A DNA stretch of 64,000 nucleotides from Haladaptatus sp. DYF46 (lineage in GTDB: Archaea > Halobacteriota > Halobacteria > Halobacteriales > Haladaptataceae). Below, piece after piece: positions 25,424 to 34,901 of the stretch (the first letter of the stretch is position 1; the number at the start of each line of letters is the position of its first letter). The position numbers and the translations under genes are program-made. The stretch is taken from contig NZ_JAJFAY010000001.1 in NCBI RefSeq assembly GCF_021083305.1, positions 1,426,001 to 1,490,000 on the forward strand. Reading direction: 5' to 3'. The notes beneath the pieces are model-generated. The model was not told the DNA's origin. It worked only from the letters and a program-made list of their open reading frames with translations, and made no database searches.

Positions 25424-26950
25424 TCATTCACCCTGCATCGGGACGTAGCGTTCGATTCCGGGGACTTCGACGCCGAGCGTTCCCTCGATGAACTCGATGA
25501 ACGCTCCGTCCTCGGACTGAAGGCCACCGGCGACGGTGACGGCGGCGAGGCCCACGAGGCCCGTACCGACCAAAAAGACGGGAAGCGTGAGGAAGGAAAG
25601 CGTCAGCCAGCGACCGGCGAGGAGGCCGATGGGAAACAGGACGAGCGGCAGGATGACGTACGTCCGCTTCGTGTACGAGGAGAACGGGGAGATACCGCAC
25701 TTCGACAGGAGGGCGACGTTGAGCGCGAGGTTGCGGACGACGTAGGCCCCGGAGGAGGCGACGGCGGCACCGACCATCCCGTACGTGGGAATCAGGAGGA
25801 GGTTCACGGCGAAGTTGAGCGCGAGCGTGAGGATGTCGACGCCGAGGATGGCCTTCGTGTGACCGAGGGCGGCGAGCGTCGTCCGGTTTCGCCCCGCCGC
25901 CGCGCTCGTGAAGAAGCCGACCGAGAGGATGGCGAGGACGACGCCGCCGCCCGTGTAGCCGGACCCGAAGAAGAGGGCGAGGACGTCGTCCGGGAAGACG
26001 GTGAACACGAGGAACGCGGGGAAGGTGAGGACGTAAATCCACTTCGTCGTGATGCGGTAGATGCTCGTCACCTCCTCGCGCTCGCCGTCCGCGTCGAGCC
26101 TAGACGTGAGCGGCAGGTAGAGGTAGCCGAACGAGGAGATGACCATCAGGAGGCTGTTCGCCAGCGGATAGGCGGCGTTGTAGACGCCGACTTCGTTCGA
26201 GGTGCGAAACTGGGCGAGCATGAGGGTGTCCATCCGCGTCAGCAGTATGGAGAGGACCATCGTCACGATGAGCGGTGCCGAGTAGGTGAGCAGTTCGCGG
26301 GTGTGGGTTCGCGTCGGGCCGACGAGACGCACGAGGCGGTTCGAGAGCAGGTAGACGACGAGGAGCGTCCCGAGCGTGGCCGCGAAGTAGGCGTAGCCCA
26401 CCGAGACGAGGTCGAACCCGCCCGCGACCAACGCGACGAGCAGAAAGATTCGGAGACACGGGTGGAGGAAATCCTTCGTGTAGAGCTTGTAGCGCGTGTT
26501 CTCCAATCCGCGGAGGGCGCTCACGCCGACGGTCAGGCCGACGCTGACGGGAATCGTCAGGACGAACAGGCGGAGCAACTCGCGTGCGACGCTCGTCTCG
26601 AAGAGCGCGACGGCGATGCGGTCCACGTTCAGGTACAGGACGAGGGAGACGGCGAGGCTGACGGCGAGGGAGAAGGCCAATCCGAACAGCCAGACGCCAC
26701 GTACGTCCCGGTCGTCGTCGTAACGCGAGACGAAGCGCGGAATCCCGTCGTTGAGACCGACGAGCGAGACGGTCGTCCCGATGGTCATGATGGCGAGCGC
26801 GATCATCACCTCACCGTACAGTTGGGGCGAGAACCAGTGGGCGATGATGACGCGTTCGACCAACCTGCCGACGGAGGCGACGACGACGCCGACGACGATG
26901 AGTACCGAACTCGACAGCAGTTTCGAGAGGTGAGAATCACTCGTCGCCAT
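25424..26950 (-). CDS. polysaccharide flippase (MOP/Wzx-type exporter)
   Basis: From the ATG at 26950, 508 residues form about 14 membrane spans, as in the multidrug/oligosaccharidyl-lipid/polysaccharide (MOP) family. Typical features are the N-terminal GRLVERVIIAHWFSPQLYGE, conserved VSLVGLNDGIPRFVSRY, and the central TYSAPLIVTMVLSILLTRMD, in which Pro and Asp sit in membrane segments. It probably flips lipid-linked glycans across the membrane. It lies next to glycan genes (a secreted beta-helix protein and a glycosyltransferase at 27-30 kb), transcribed in the opposite direction. Confidence 0.88.
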   Translation of the reverse strand: MATSDSHLSKLLSSSVLIVVGVVVASVGRLVERVIIAHWFSPQLYGEVMIALAIMTIGTTVSLVGLNDGIPRFVSRYDDDRDVRGVWLFGLAFSLAVSLAVSLVLYLNVDRIAVALFETSVARELLRLFVLTIPVSVGLTVGVSALRGLENTRYKLYTKDFLHPCLRIFLLVALVAGGFDLVSVGYAYFAATLGTLLVVYLLSNRLVRLVGPTRTHTRELLTYSAPLIVTMVLSILLTRMDTLMLAQFRTSNEVGVYNAAYPLANSLLMVISSFGYLYLPLTSRLDADGEREEVTSIYRITTKWIYVLTFPAFLVFTVFPDDVLALFFGSGYTGGGVVLAILSVGFFTSAAAGRNRTTLAALGHTKAILGVDILTLALNFAVNLLLIPTYGMVGAAVASSGAYVVRNLALNVALLSKCGISPFSSYTKRTYVILPLVLFPIGLLAGRWLTLSFLTLPVFLVGTGLVGLAAVTVAGGLQSEDGAFIEFIEGTLGVEVPGIERYVPMQGE

Positions 26951-27209
26951 TCGGGAAGGAAAGGGTGGAGGGATGCGTCCGACCGCGGTGCTCACGGCTT
27001 CGTTGCGTTCTCGGGTTCACGGTGGGACAACCAACCGGATCGAGGGGCTTTGTTATAGGCACCGTACGGCGGAGTAATCGCCCTCAACCGCGTGTTTGGG
27101 CCTTCCATCGACAGAGTCATGTAATAGACGTTCGTGATATTTTCACATGAACATGGAGTTCGTTGCGACGTTCACGACCGTTGAGACGTAGGGAACAACA
27201 CCGAAAGAA

Positions 27210-27217
27210 TATTAATA
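27210..27217 (+). promoter_or_regulatory. TATA box of the beta-helix protein gene
   Basis: TATTAATA lies 24-31 nt before the ATG at 27241, predicting a leaderless mRNA. The AT-rich 290-bp gap 26951-27240 separates it from the divergent flippase gene. Confidence 0.5.
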
Positions 27218-27240
27218 GATGTCTTTGCATTGAAAACCGC

Positions 27241-28566
27241 ATGGCACGCGATTGCAGTACGACAAACAACGATAGCGGAGCGGACGTCAGTCCCCTCGCG
27301 CGTCGTTCGTATTTGAAACTGACCGGCGCGGCCGCGGTTGCGGCCGCCGGTACGAGTATGGCGACCAGCGCCGCGGCGGCGAACGGGTACGATACCGTTA
27401 CGATTCCCGCGAACACGGCGAAACAGTTCACCGTCGGGAGCGGCGAGACGTTCGAGAACAAACTCATCGACATCAGCGCGCCGGGCGCTGACGTCCGCAT
27501 CGTCGCCAGCGGTTCCGACTGGACGATTCGCAACGTCGGGTTCACCGGCGAGGCCGACACGAGCGGCCCCCACTCGCCGGGAAAGAACCTCGGCGGGTAT
27601 CCGAACCTCATAACCGCGTCGGGAACCGGCACCATCGAACACGTCTACCTCGGCGACGGCGTGTCGGGCGACATGGTCCGCAAGGGCGCTATCGGGATTC
27701 CGATGTCCTTCGCCGGCCACATCGACATCACCGAAGTCACGATGAACGGCTGGACCGGCAACGCGATTTACGCCGGCGGCGCGGCGAAGTCCGGCGGCGG
27801 CGGCGGCACGCTGGCCTTCGACCGCTGTCTCCTGAAGAACAACAACATCAGTCACCTCCGCGTCGCGACGGACGGCACGACGGTGAAGAACACCGTCATC
27901 TACAACACGAACGACGTGCCGCTCCACCCGATAAACGGCGGCGTCGTGAACTCCCGCGGCGTCTACGACGGCTACGGGACGACGAGCGACGTGGTGACGT
28001 TCGAGAACTGCGACATCGATTGCACGGAGGCGGACACGAACGGCGCCGCCTCCGCGCTCGTCGCCGCCCACACGACGTTCGAAGTGAAGAACTCGCAAGT
28101 CAAGGGCGGCCTCATCGGCAACGTCGAGACGACGAACGTCGGCAGCAACCCGTCACACGAAGCCCCGGACGGCGCGCCCACGACCGCAACGGAAGCCGCG
28201 AGCGGCGCGGCGTCGTCCAGCGGGAGTTCCGCGACGAGCGGAAACTCGGGAACGGAACAGAAGAAGGCGAAACAGCAGAAGAAAGCCGAGAAAGCGAAGA
28301 AGACGACGAAGCCGAAAAAAGCGAAGAAAAAGAAACCGAAGAAGCAGAAGAAACCGAAGAAGCAGAAAAAGCAGAAAAAGCAGAAGAAGGCCAAGGCGAA
28401 GAGAGACAAGAAGCAGACGAAACCGAAGCGGCCGAGCGACCCGAAGATGGCGAACGAGTCGGCCGCCGCCGCACCCGGTTCGACCGACTATTGTTTCACC
28501 TACAACGGACGCCGCTACTGTTTCGACCTCGGGCAACTTCTGCGGTCGTTGGCCGGAGTCCGCTGA
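27241..28566 (+). CDS. Tat-exported beta-helix-like protein with polylysine tail
   Basis: Of 441 residues, the first about 45 form a Tat signal: RRSYLKLTGAAAVAAAG followed by an Ala-rich cleavage region. Residues about 50-310 are repetitive and Thr/Asn/Gly-rich (WTIRNVGFTG, NAIYAGG, TVKNTVIYNTN), consistent with a right-handed parallel beta-helix as in pectate-lyase-like proteins. Residues about 341-397 are a tract with about 33 Lys and few other residues (A, Q, P, T). The last 44 residues contain YCFTYNGRRYCFDLG with two Cys. A basic tail is very unlike the acidic proteome. It may bind acidic polysaccharide, DNA or the S-layer (inference). Confidence 0.85.
   Translation: MARDCSTTNNDSGADVSPLARRSYLKLTGAAAVAAAGTSMATSAAAANGYDTVTIPANTAKQFTVGSGETFENKLIDISAPGADVRIVASGSDWTIRNVGFTGEADTSGPHSPGKNLGGYPNLITASGTGTIEHVYLGDGVSGDMVRKGAIGIPMSFAGHIDITEVTMNGWTGNAIYAGGAAKSGGGGGTLAFDRCLLKNNNISHLRVATDGTTVKNTVIYNTNDVPLHPINGGVVNSRGVYDGYGTTSDVVTFENCDIDCTEADTNGAASALVAAHTTFEVKNSQVKGGLIGNVETTNVGSNPSHEAPDGAPTTATEAASGAASSSGSSATSGNSGTEQKKAKQQKKAEKAKKTTKPKKAKKKKPKKQKKPKKQKKQKKQKKAKAKRDKKQTKPKRPSDPKMANESAAAAPGSTDYCFTYNGRRYCFDLGQLLRSLAGVR
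28261..28431 (+). repeat. lysine-codon repeat tract
   Basis: 171 bp inside the beta-helix gene consist mostly of AAG/AAA codons with interspersed CAG, CCG and GCG, encoding about 33 Lys in 57 residues. The purine-rich low-complexity DNA could expand or contract. Confidence 0.8.
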
Positions 28567-28749
28567 GAGCGGAAACTCGGGGACGTATTTTTCGGCGCGT
28601 AGGAGTCGCATACCGCGATGGAACGCCCCGATTGTCGCATTCACGGCCAGCCATCGCGTTCGGGAGGGGTGTTCCGTGGCGTACGGAATCGAAAGGCGGG
28701 TCGTTCCCACGACGCATAACAAAGTGGAATTAAGCCGTCGAACGGGTAA

Positions 28750-29973
28750 ATGAGCAGCCGTAATCGACTGCACCAACGCGGAGTCGACGCGCCGCAAACG
28801 GAACCCGAACGCGGAGACGAACGCCCGCGGTCCGACGAGCGGTCGGAGGAACTGACGATCGGAATGTACTACCGGAAAGCGGGGACGAGGGACGCGGGCG
28901 GCGTCGTGATGTACGTCCAAGAACTGCTCGACGCGCTGTCCGGCCACCAGTCCGCCTATCTCTACACCGAGGACGGGGAGTTGACGCCGAAGATGCGCGC
29001 GACGGACGCCGAAGTCGTCCAGTTGGCGTCGGGGGAGACGGGTATGCTCGGAACGCTTTCGACCCGCGTGTGCCCCGGACTGTCCGAAAAACTCGGTCCG
29101 TTGGTCGGCGCGCTCCGCGACGGAACGATAGCGCACATGGACGAGACGCTCGACGTGCTCGTGACCCACGACTTCCTGGACGACATCGTGCTGTCGAACC
29201 TCCTCGACGTGCCGGTGGTCCGTATCTTCCACGGGTTCGAGCGGACCGGATTGGGAACGACGGCACACGGAGCGCTGTCGGATAGCCACTCGATAGCGAA
29301 CTCGGTGCAGACCAGCGCGGAGTTCGTCGAGGAGCTGGGCCACGAACCCGAAGGCATCGTCTATCCGGGCGTCGATACCGACCTGTTCCACCCGGACGCC
29401 CCGCCCGCCTTCGACCGCGACGAACCGACGATACTCTTCGTCGGACGGTTCGTGGAGTCGAAGGGGGTGTTCGACCTCATCGACGCACTCGCGGCGGTGC
29501 GCGACACCGCCGACGCCACCGACGCCGAACCTCACCTGTCGATAATCGGACGAGGGGACCACGACGCCGTGGAGCGACGAATCGAACGGCACGGGTTGGA
29601 ATCGTCGGTTTCCGTCGTGGGGGCGGTCCCGCACGACGACCTTCCCGGATACTACACCGCAGCGGACGTGGTGTGTTCGCCCTCGCACTACGAGAGTTTC
29701 GGCATGGTCAACATGGAGTCGATGGCGTGCGGCACGCCCGTCATCACGACGGCCGTGGACGGCGTCACGGAGTACGCCATCGACGGCGAAACCGCGCTGC
29801 TCGTCCCGCCGAATTCCCCGGACGACCTCGCCGACGCGATAGCGACGGCGGTCGAATCGCCGGAGCTACGCGATCGACTCGCGACGCAGGGAAGGGCGGT
29901 CGCGGAGCGCTATTCTTGGGAACAGTCTTCGAAGCGTCTCGCCGACCTGTGTTTCGAGATGGTCGAAAACTGA
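28750..29973 (+). CDS. glycosyltransferase family 4 (GT-B fold)
   Basis: The 407-residue protein has an unstructured polar N-terminus (about 1-35), the donor side GGVVMYVQELLDAL, and the C-terminal GT4 hallmarks ILFVGRFVESKGVFDLIDAL (about residues 222-241) and SPSHYESFGMVNMESMACGTPVI in two parts (about 310-332), with the E-x7-E pattern. It transfers a nucleotide-activated sugar to a glycan acceptor. It lies downstream of the beta-helix protein gene, in a small glycan-related region. Confidence 0.9.
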   Translation: MSSRNRLHQRGVDAPQTEPERGDERPRSDERSEELTIGMYYRKAGTRDAGGVVMYVQELLDALSGHQSAYLYTEDGELTPKMRATDAEVVQLASGETGMLGTLSTRVCPGLSEKLGPLVGALRDGTIAHMDETLDVLVTHDFLDDIVLSNLLDVPVVRIFHGFERTGLGTTAHGALSDSHSIANSVQTSAEFVEELGHEPEGIVYPGVDTDLFHPDAPPAFDRDEPTILFVGRFVESKGVFDLIDALAAVRDTADATDAEPHLSIIGRGDHDAVERRIERHGLESSVSVVGAVPHDDLPGYYTAADVVCSPSHYESFGMVNMESMACGTPVITTAVDGVTEYAIDGETALLVPPNSPDDLADAIATAVESPELRDRLATQGRAVAERYSWEQSSKRLADLCFEMVEN

Positions 29974-29975
29974 CG

Positions 29976-30689
29976 TCAGGACTCGACGTCCAACCCCGTG
30001 GGAACCGCCCGCGTCGCCGTCGCCTTGAACGACGCGACGGCCAACGTGCCGGGTTCCAACCCCAACCGCTCGACGCTGGTGGTCGTGACGAGCGCCTGTA
30101 ACGGCGTTCCACCGCCGACGTCGACCGCGATTCGGGCTATCTTTTCCCCCTCTTCGACCGACGAAACCGTCCCGGAAAACTGGTTTCTGGCGCTCGTCGC
30201 GTCGCCGATGGGGGCCGCGTCCGGACTGTACAGCGTCACCACGTCCGAGCGGATGCAGACCTCAACGGCGTCGATTTCCGGGGGAACGAGCGCCCGCACG
30301 GTCCCCACGTCGGTCTCCACGAGTCCGAACTCGCCGTCGCGCTCGGTGACGGTCCCGACCAGTACCGTCTCGTCCACCTCGGCGAGTCCCGACGATTCCG
30401 CCGTGAGGCGGCGAAACCGCTGGATGAGGCCGCGCGCCTCGTCGGTCAGCGTACTGCCGCCGCCGGACGAACCGCCGCGTTCGCGCCGGACGAGCGGTCC
30501 GAACCCCTCCTCCAAAGTCACGATTCGACGCTGTGCGTGCGCGTACGAGCGCCCGAGCGCCGTCGCCGCCGCGTTGAGCGACCCGTGTTCGTCGATGGCC
30601 CGGAGCAAACGCACGTCCTTTTCATCGAAGGCGACGTCGTCGGCGACGAGTTGTGCGTCGAACGTGGCCCGTGGCGTCCCGTCGTGCAT
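29976..30689 (-). CDS. ModE-like regulator with LysR-type HTH and TOBE domain
   Basis: From the ATG at 30689, 237 residues. The N-terminal domain (DEKDVRLLRAIDEHGSLNAAATALGRSYAHAQRRIV in two parts) is the winged helix of ModE/LysR type. The second half is a TOBE-like domain (TSARNQFSGTVSSVEEGEKIARIAVDVGGG, LVTTTSVERLGLEPGT, VASFKAT), which in this family binds molybdate or tungstate. It probably controls molybdenum uptake or enzymes; no transporter genes are adjacent. Start 30689 fits the family; the open frame extends further upstream. Confidence 0.85.
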   Translation of the reverse strand: MHDGTPRATFDAQLVADDVAFDEKDVRLLRAIDEHGSLNAAATALGRSYAHAQRRIVTLEEGFGPLVRRERGGSSGGGSTLTDEARGLIQRFRRLTAESSGLAEVDETVLVGTVTERDGEFGLVETDVGTVRALVPPEIDAVEVCIRSDVVTLYSPDAAPIGDATSARNQFSGTVSSVEEGEKIARIAVDVGGGTPLQALVTTTSVERLGLEPGTLAVASFKATATRAVPTGLDVES

Positions 30690-30739
30690 CGTCACTCCTT
30701 CGGTCGTACTCCCCGCTACATCAGTTCTCCGGCCTGTCC

Positions 30740-32092
30740 TCACTCCGAACGTCGATGAACCGTCATCGGGATTTCCTTCTTCGGGCGGGCGGTGATGGTC
30801 GCCATCAGGTCCAGTTCGGCCTCGGGCGTGAGTTCGATGTGATACTGCTGGTAGATGGTGGCGAGGAGGAGACGCGCCTCCAGCATGGCGAATCGGTCGC
30901 CGATACAGCGCCGCGGACCCGCGGCGAACGGGAAGTAGGCGAGTTTGGGGAGCGACTTCTCGAACTCGTCGGTCCAGCGCTCGGGACGGAACGCGCGCGG
31001 GTCGTCGTACCAGCGCGGGTCGCGGTGGACGACCCACTGGTTCATCTGTACCGTCGCGCCCGCCGGAATCTCGTACCCGCCGATGATGTCGGGTTTGGTC
31101 GCCTCGCGGACGATTCCCGGTACGGGCGGGTAGAGTCGCATCGACTCCTTCACGACCCGTTCGGTGTACGTGAGGTCGGACAGGTCGTCCATCGTCGGCG
31201 TCTCGCCGTCGAGCACCTCGTCGAGTTCGGCCACGAGTTTTTCCTCCACTTCGGGGTACTGGGCCAGCGCGTACATCGTGAGCGTCAGTGACAGCGCCGT
31301 CGTCTCGTGTCCGGCGAGGAGGAGCGTGACCACCTCGTCCCGAATCTGCTCGTCGCTCATGTGGTTGCCGTGTTCGTCGGTGGCCGAGAGGAGCGTCGAG
31401 ATGACGCCCTCGCCGTCGGCGTCGTTCCGCCGCTCCCGAATCATCCGATAGACGACGCCGTCGAGTTTCTCCCGCGCGTCCTTGATGCGCATCCGCGACG
31501 GCGTGGGGACGCCCGGCGGGAGGATGAAGTTGGCGAGGTTTTCGGTACCCATCATGAACTCCGAAAGCGCCGTCCCGATGGTGTCCACCTCGTCGTCGAT
31601 GTCGACGCCGAACAGCGCCCGGGCGACGATTTTGAGCGTCACCTCCATCATGTCCTCGTGGACGAGTCGGGTTTCGCCGTCCTCCCACGTATCGAGTTCC
31701 TCCTCGGTGAAATCCGTCATCATCGTCGAATATCGCTGGATTTCCTCGGGGTGGAACGCGGGTTGGATGAGGTGGCGGTTCCGCCGCCACACCGCACCCT
31801 CGCTGTTCAGGATACCCCGTCCGAGGACGGGGCCGAGGATGTGCTGGAAGCCCTCGCCTTTGATGTAGTTCTGGTTGTTCTGGACGAGGACCTGCTCGAT
31901 GTAATCGGGGTGGTTGAGTTGGTACATCGGGCCGTCCAGTTCCTTCCAGTGGGCGATGTCGCCGTACTCGCGGGCGGTTCTGGTCATGAAGCCGAACGGG
32001 TCGCGGATAAATTCGAGTCGAGTTCCGACTATCGGCAGTCCGTCCGGTCCCGGCGGCGTCTCTCCCGTTTCGGTAGGTGTGTCGCTACTCAT
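30740..32092 (-). CDS. cytochrome P450
   Basis: The 450-residue monooxygenase carries the I-helix oxygen-binding AGHETTALS (about residues 255-263), the ExxR motif in ESMRLYPPVPGIVRE (about 313-327), and the heme-binding FAAGPRRCIGDRFAM (about 385-399) with the axial Cys. It has no membrane anchor. Bacterial-type soluble P450s of this class need ferredoxin partners, not seen here. The substrate is unknown. It is divergent from the HTH_10 gene at 32183, which could control it (inference from adjacency). Confidence 0.93.
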   Translation of the reverse strand: MSSDTPTETGETPPGPDGLPIVGTRLEFIRDPFGFMTRTAREYGDIAHWKELDGPMYQLNHPDYIEQVLVQNNQNYIKGEGFQHILGPVLGRGILNSEGAVWRRNRHLIQPAFHPEEIQRYSTMMTDFTEEELDTWEDGETRLVHEDMMEVTLKIVARALFGVDIDDEVDTIGTALSEFMMGTENLANFILPPGVPTPSRMRIKDAREKLDGVVYRMIRERRNDADGEGVISTLLSATDEHGNHMSDEQIRDEVVTLLLAGHETTALSLTLTMYALAQYPEVEEKLVAELDEVLDGETPTMDDLSDLTYTERVVKESMRLYPPVPGIVREATKPDIIGGYEIPAGATVQMNQWVVHRDPRWYDDPRAFRPERWTDEFEKSLPKLAYFPFAAGPRRCIGDRFAMLEARLLLATIYQQYHIELTPEAELDLMATITARPKKEIPMTVHRRSE

Positions 32093-32151
32093 CCTTACCC
32101 GATAGTTCGGGGTCCCGCAGTCTATGTCTGTTTCCCATCATCCTAGGTGTG

Positions 32152-32159
32152 TTTAAATA
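32152..32159. promoter_or_regulatory. shared TATA element between P450 and HTH_10 gene
   Basis: TTTAAATA lies 24-31 nt before the HTH_10 ATG at 32183. It is nearly palindromic and lies 60 nt from the P450 ATG at 32092, so it may serve one or both divergent genes. Confidence 0.4.
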
Positions 32160-32182
32160 CTGCCGGACGCTAGGACCGCGAT

Positions 32183-32845
32183 ATGCGGTACGCCACCATC
32201 GTCCTGACGTGGGGACCGGACGTGAGCGTTCATCCCGTCGATGACCTCCTGTCGGGGACCGACGACGTGACCGTCGAAACGATTCAGTACGTCGGTCCGG
32301 TGTACGAAGGCCGGTACGTCGAGTTCGTCGAACTGCACGGCGACCTCGACGTGGCGCGGGCGCTGTTGACCGACTCGCCGGAGACGGTCGAGTTCGACAT
32401 CGTGGGCGAGAAGGGTCGCGGCGTCCTCTACCTGCACTGTCGAACCGCGGGGTTGGTCGACGACCTCCTGACCATCCTCCGCGAGCAGCAAATCGTCCTC
32501 GACTGGCCGATGCAGTACATCGACACGGGCGGCGAGCGCGGCCTGCAACTCACGGTACTGGGGACCAGCGAGGCGATTCGTCGGGCCGCAGGCGACGTTC
32601 CCGACGGAATCAAACTCCGCCTCGAACGGATGGGCGAGTACGAACCCGACATGGGAAACCTGTCGTCCATCCTCACCGAGCGACAGGAGGCGCTCTTCGA
32701 CCTCGCGGTCCGCGAGGGCTACTACGAAGTGCCGAGGGAGACGACGCATCGGGAACTCGCGGACGAACTCGACCTCACGACCGGCACCGTCAGCGAACGC
32801 CTCCAGCGAATCGAGGCGAAGTTGGTCGGCGCCTACGTCGATTGA
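32183..32845 (+). CDS. HTH_10 (Bat-type) transcriptional regulator
   Basis: The 220-residue protein has an N-terminal sensor-like half (VDDLLSGTDDVTVETIQYVG) and ends in the HTH_10 DNA-binding domain (LTERQEALFDLAVREGYYE, LDLTTGTVSERLQRIEAKL). It is a paralogue of the regulator at 5988-6653. Being divergent to the P450 gene with a common promoter gap, it is a candidate regulator of it. Confidence 0.9.
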   Translation: MRYATIVLTWGPDVSVHPVDDLLSGTDDVTVETIQYVGPVYEGRYVEFVELHGDLDVARALLTDSPETVEFDIVGEKGRGVLYLHCRTAGLVDDLLTILREQQIVLDWPMQYIDTGGERGLQLTVLGTSEAIRRAAGDVPDGIKLRLERMGEYEPDMGNLSSILTERQEALFDLAVREGYYEVPRETTHRELADELDLTTGTVSERLQRIEAKLVGAYVD

Positions 32846-33011
32846 GGGGAAGACACGGCGGGCGATGGAGGGAAATCGCGGCGGACGGTAGCGGTGATTC
32901 ACGACGGACAGTGGAGAGATATCACGACAGACAGCGGAGAGGAATGGATGCGGCTAACTCCTCCGCTCGCCTCCCATCTAGTGTGACAATCAGTGTCGCA
33001 GGGTAGGGACC

Positions 33012-34250
33012 ATGCCACCTTCACAGCCATCCGCTTCGACGAATCGCCCGGAGAACGAGGAATCGACGTCGCCGTGGCGACTGCCGACGGTTCAAATCGT
33101 CCTCGCGGCGACGCTCCTCGCACCGCTCGGCGTGCCGCTCATCAGTCCGACGCTCCCCGCGTTCCGCGACGCGTTCGGCATCACTGACGCGCAGGCGAGC
33201 CTCCTCATCAGCACGTACTTCCTGACCGGAATCTTCCTGTCGCCGTTCATCGGCATGCTCGCCGACAGGATCGGACGACGGGCCGTCCTCATCGGCGGCC
33301 TCGTCGTTTTCAGCCTCTCCGGCGGTGCCATCGTCGTCGCGCCGAGTTACGAGGCCGTCCTGATACTCCGAACCATCGGCGGCACCGCCGCCGCAGGCAT
33401 CTTCATCACCACCGTCACGCTCATCGGGGACTCGTTCGAGGGCACCCAGCGGAACACCGTCCTCGGCATGAACAACGCCGTCCTCTCGGCGGGGGCCGGA
33501 TTGTTCCCCATCATCGGCGGGGCGCTCGCCACCGTCTCGTGGAACGTGCCGTACGTCGCCTACCTCCTCGGCTTGCCGCTCGCGCTCTACGCGGTTCGAC
33601 ACCTCGAAGAACCGGACCACGAACGCGACTCGAAGGGCTTCGCCTACCTCCGCCGCGCCGCGAGCGTCCTGAGCGGCCCCGACGCGCTCGTCTGCTACGG
33701 CGCGGCGTGCATGACCGAACTCCTGTTGTTCGGCACGGTGCTAACGATTCTGCCGTTCCTCCTCGCGGGCGACTTCGGCATGTCGGCGTTCGCCATCGGA
33801 CTCGTGTTGTCCGTCGCGGAGGTCTCCTCGGTGGTCGTTTCGGCCAAGAACGGCTGGTTCGCCCGGTACACCTCGAACTACGGCCTCATCGCCGCCGGGT
33901 TCGTCTGCTACGCGGTCGGCCTGTTCGGCGCGTGGTTGGCCCCCTCGCCCGTCTTCATCGCGGCGACGATGCTCGTGCTGGGCGCTGGACTCGGCCTCTC
34001 CATGCCCGCCGTCGATGCCGCCATCAGCGACCTCGTTTCCTCGGGACTCCGCGGCGGGGCCTTGAGCCTCCGCAACAGTACGACGTTCCTCGGCCGCGCC
34101 GCCGGACCGATACTGTTCGCCGGGTTGGCCGAGGTGACGGGCTACTACCCGCTGTTCGTCATCAGCGCCATCGTCGCGCTCGTCATCGCGCTCTCCATCG
34201 CGTCGATGAGCGTCTACCGGACCCGTCGCCACCCGGCCGTCAGGGCGTAG
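33012..34250 (+). CDS. major facilitator superfamily transporter
   Basis: The 412-residue protein has 12 hydrophobic spans. The MFS motif A GMLADRIGRRAVL lies between spans 2 and 3 (about residues 76-88), and ILRTIGGTAAAGIF (span 4) follows. It resembles drug:H+ antiporters of the 12-span class. The substrate is unknown. The start at 33012 (MPPSQPS) includes a polar N-terminus of about 25 residues. Confidence 0.9.
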   Translation: MPPSQPSASTNRPENEESTSPWRLPTVQIVLAATLLAPLGVPLISPTLPAFRDAFGITDAQASLLISTYFLTGIFLSPFIGMLADRIGRRAVLIGGLVVFSLSGGAIVVAPSYEAVLILRTIGGTAAAGIFITTVTLIGDSFEGTQRNTVLGMNNAVLSAGAGLFPIIGGALATVSWNVPYVAYLLGLPLALYAVRHLEEPDHERDSKGFAYLRRAASVLSGPDALVCYGAACMTELLLFGTVLTILPFLLAGDFGMSAFAIGLVLSVAEVSSVVVSAKNGWFARYTSNYGLIAAGFVCYAVGLFGAWLAPSPVFIAATMLVLGAGLGLSMPAVDAAISDLVSSGLRGGALSLRNSTTFLGRAAGPILFAGLAEVTGYYPLFVISAIVALVIALSIASMSVYRTRRHPAVRA

Positions 34251-34301
34251 ATCCGATCGAACGGCGACAACCCTCTTTTCCGTCCGTCGCGTGGCTCACC
34301 C

Positions 34302-34838
34302 ATGGCAACCGTACTGGGGATTCGATGCGACGACGGGGCCGTCCTCGCGGGTGACCGGCAGGCGACCGTCGGCGGCACGGTTCGCTCCGACGCGGTTCGG
34401 CGCGTGTTCGACTACGACGACGCCGGCGCGGCGCTCGTCGGCGACGTCGGAGCCATCGAGGAGTTCGACAGACGGGTCGGGTCCGAACTTCGGAGGGAAC
34501 GTCTCGACAGCGACGAACCGCCGTCGATGGAGCGAATCGAGCGAATCGCGGCCGACCTCGCGGGGGAAGTCGGCGTCGATGGGTTGGTCGCGGGAACTGA
34601 TTCGAACGGCAACGCGGCCCTCCGCGAGATCGGAAGCGACGGCCTCGTCTTGGCGACCGACGCCACCGCGGTCGGAAGCGGTGCCGCCGTCGCGTACGGA
34701 CGCCTCGAAGACGCCGACGAGGGGGCGAGCGTGGACGATATCGAAGCCCTCGCCCGAGAGACGCTCGCGGTAGTGGCCGAGCGTGACACCGATACCGGCG
34801 ACGACATCGACGTACTCCGATTCGAGGGGACGGCCTGA
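34302..34838 (+). CDS. proteasome-beta-like Ntn-hydrolase fold protein, probably inactive
   Basis: The 178-residue protein matches a 20S proteasome beta subunit at its start: MATVLGIRCDDGAVLAGDRQAT. Aligned to the canonical TTTVGI opening, the catalytic Thr1 position is Ala2 and there is no propeptide; the DRQAT part keeps Asp17 and Arg19. Lys33, expected in the motif corresponding to VRSDAVRRVF, is Asp. Later parts (DYDDAGAALVGDV, ATDATAVGSGAAVAYG) keep the fold. So it is probably a non-catalytic paralogue rather than a core subunit. Its partner and role are unknown. Confidence 0.8.
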   Translation: MATVLGIRCDDGAVLAGDRQATVGGTVRSDAVRRVFDYDDAGAALVGDVGAIEEFDRRVGSELRRERLDSDEPPSMERIERIAADLAGEVGVDGLVAGTDSNGNAALREIGSDGLVLATDATAVGSGAAVAYGRLEDADEGASVDDIEALARETLAVVAERDTDTGDDIDVLRFEGTA

Positions 34839-34901
34839 GCGCAAGAAGTGGGAGACTCAACACATCGAATCGGGCCACAAACGGCCTCGAATTCCGTGGT
34901 G

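Noticed and set aside
25328..27058. Plus-strand ORF of 576 codons opposite the flippase
   Set aside because: Composed of Asp/Glu/Arg/Gly runs from the antisense of hydrophobic codons; no domain.
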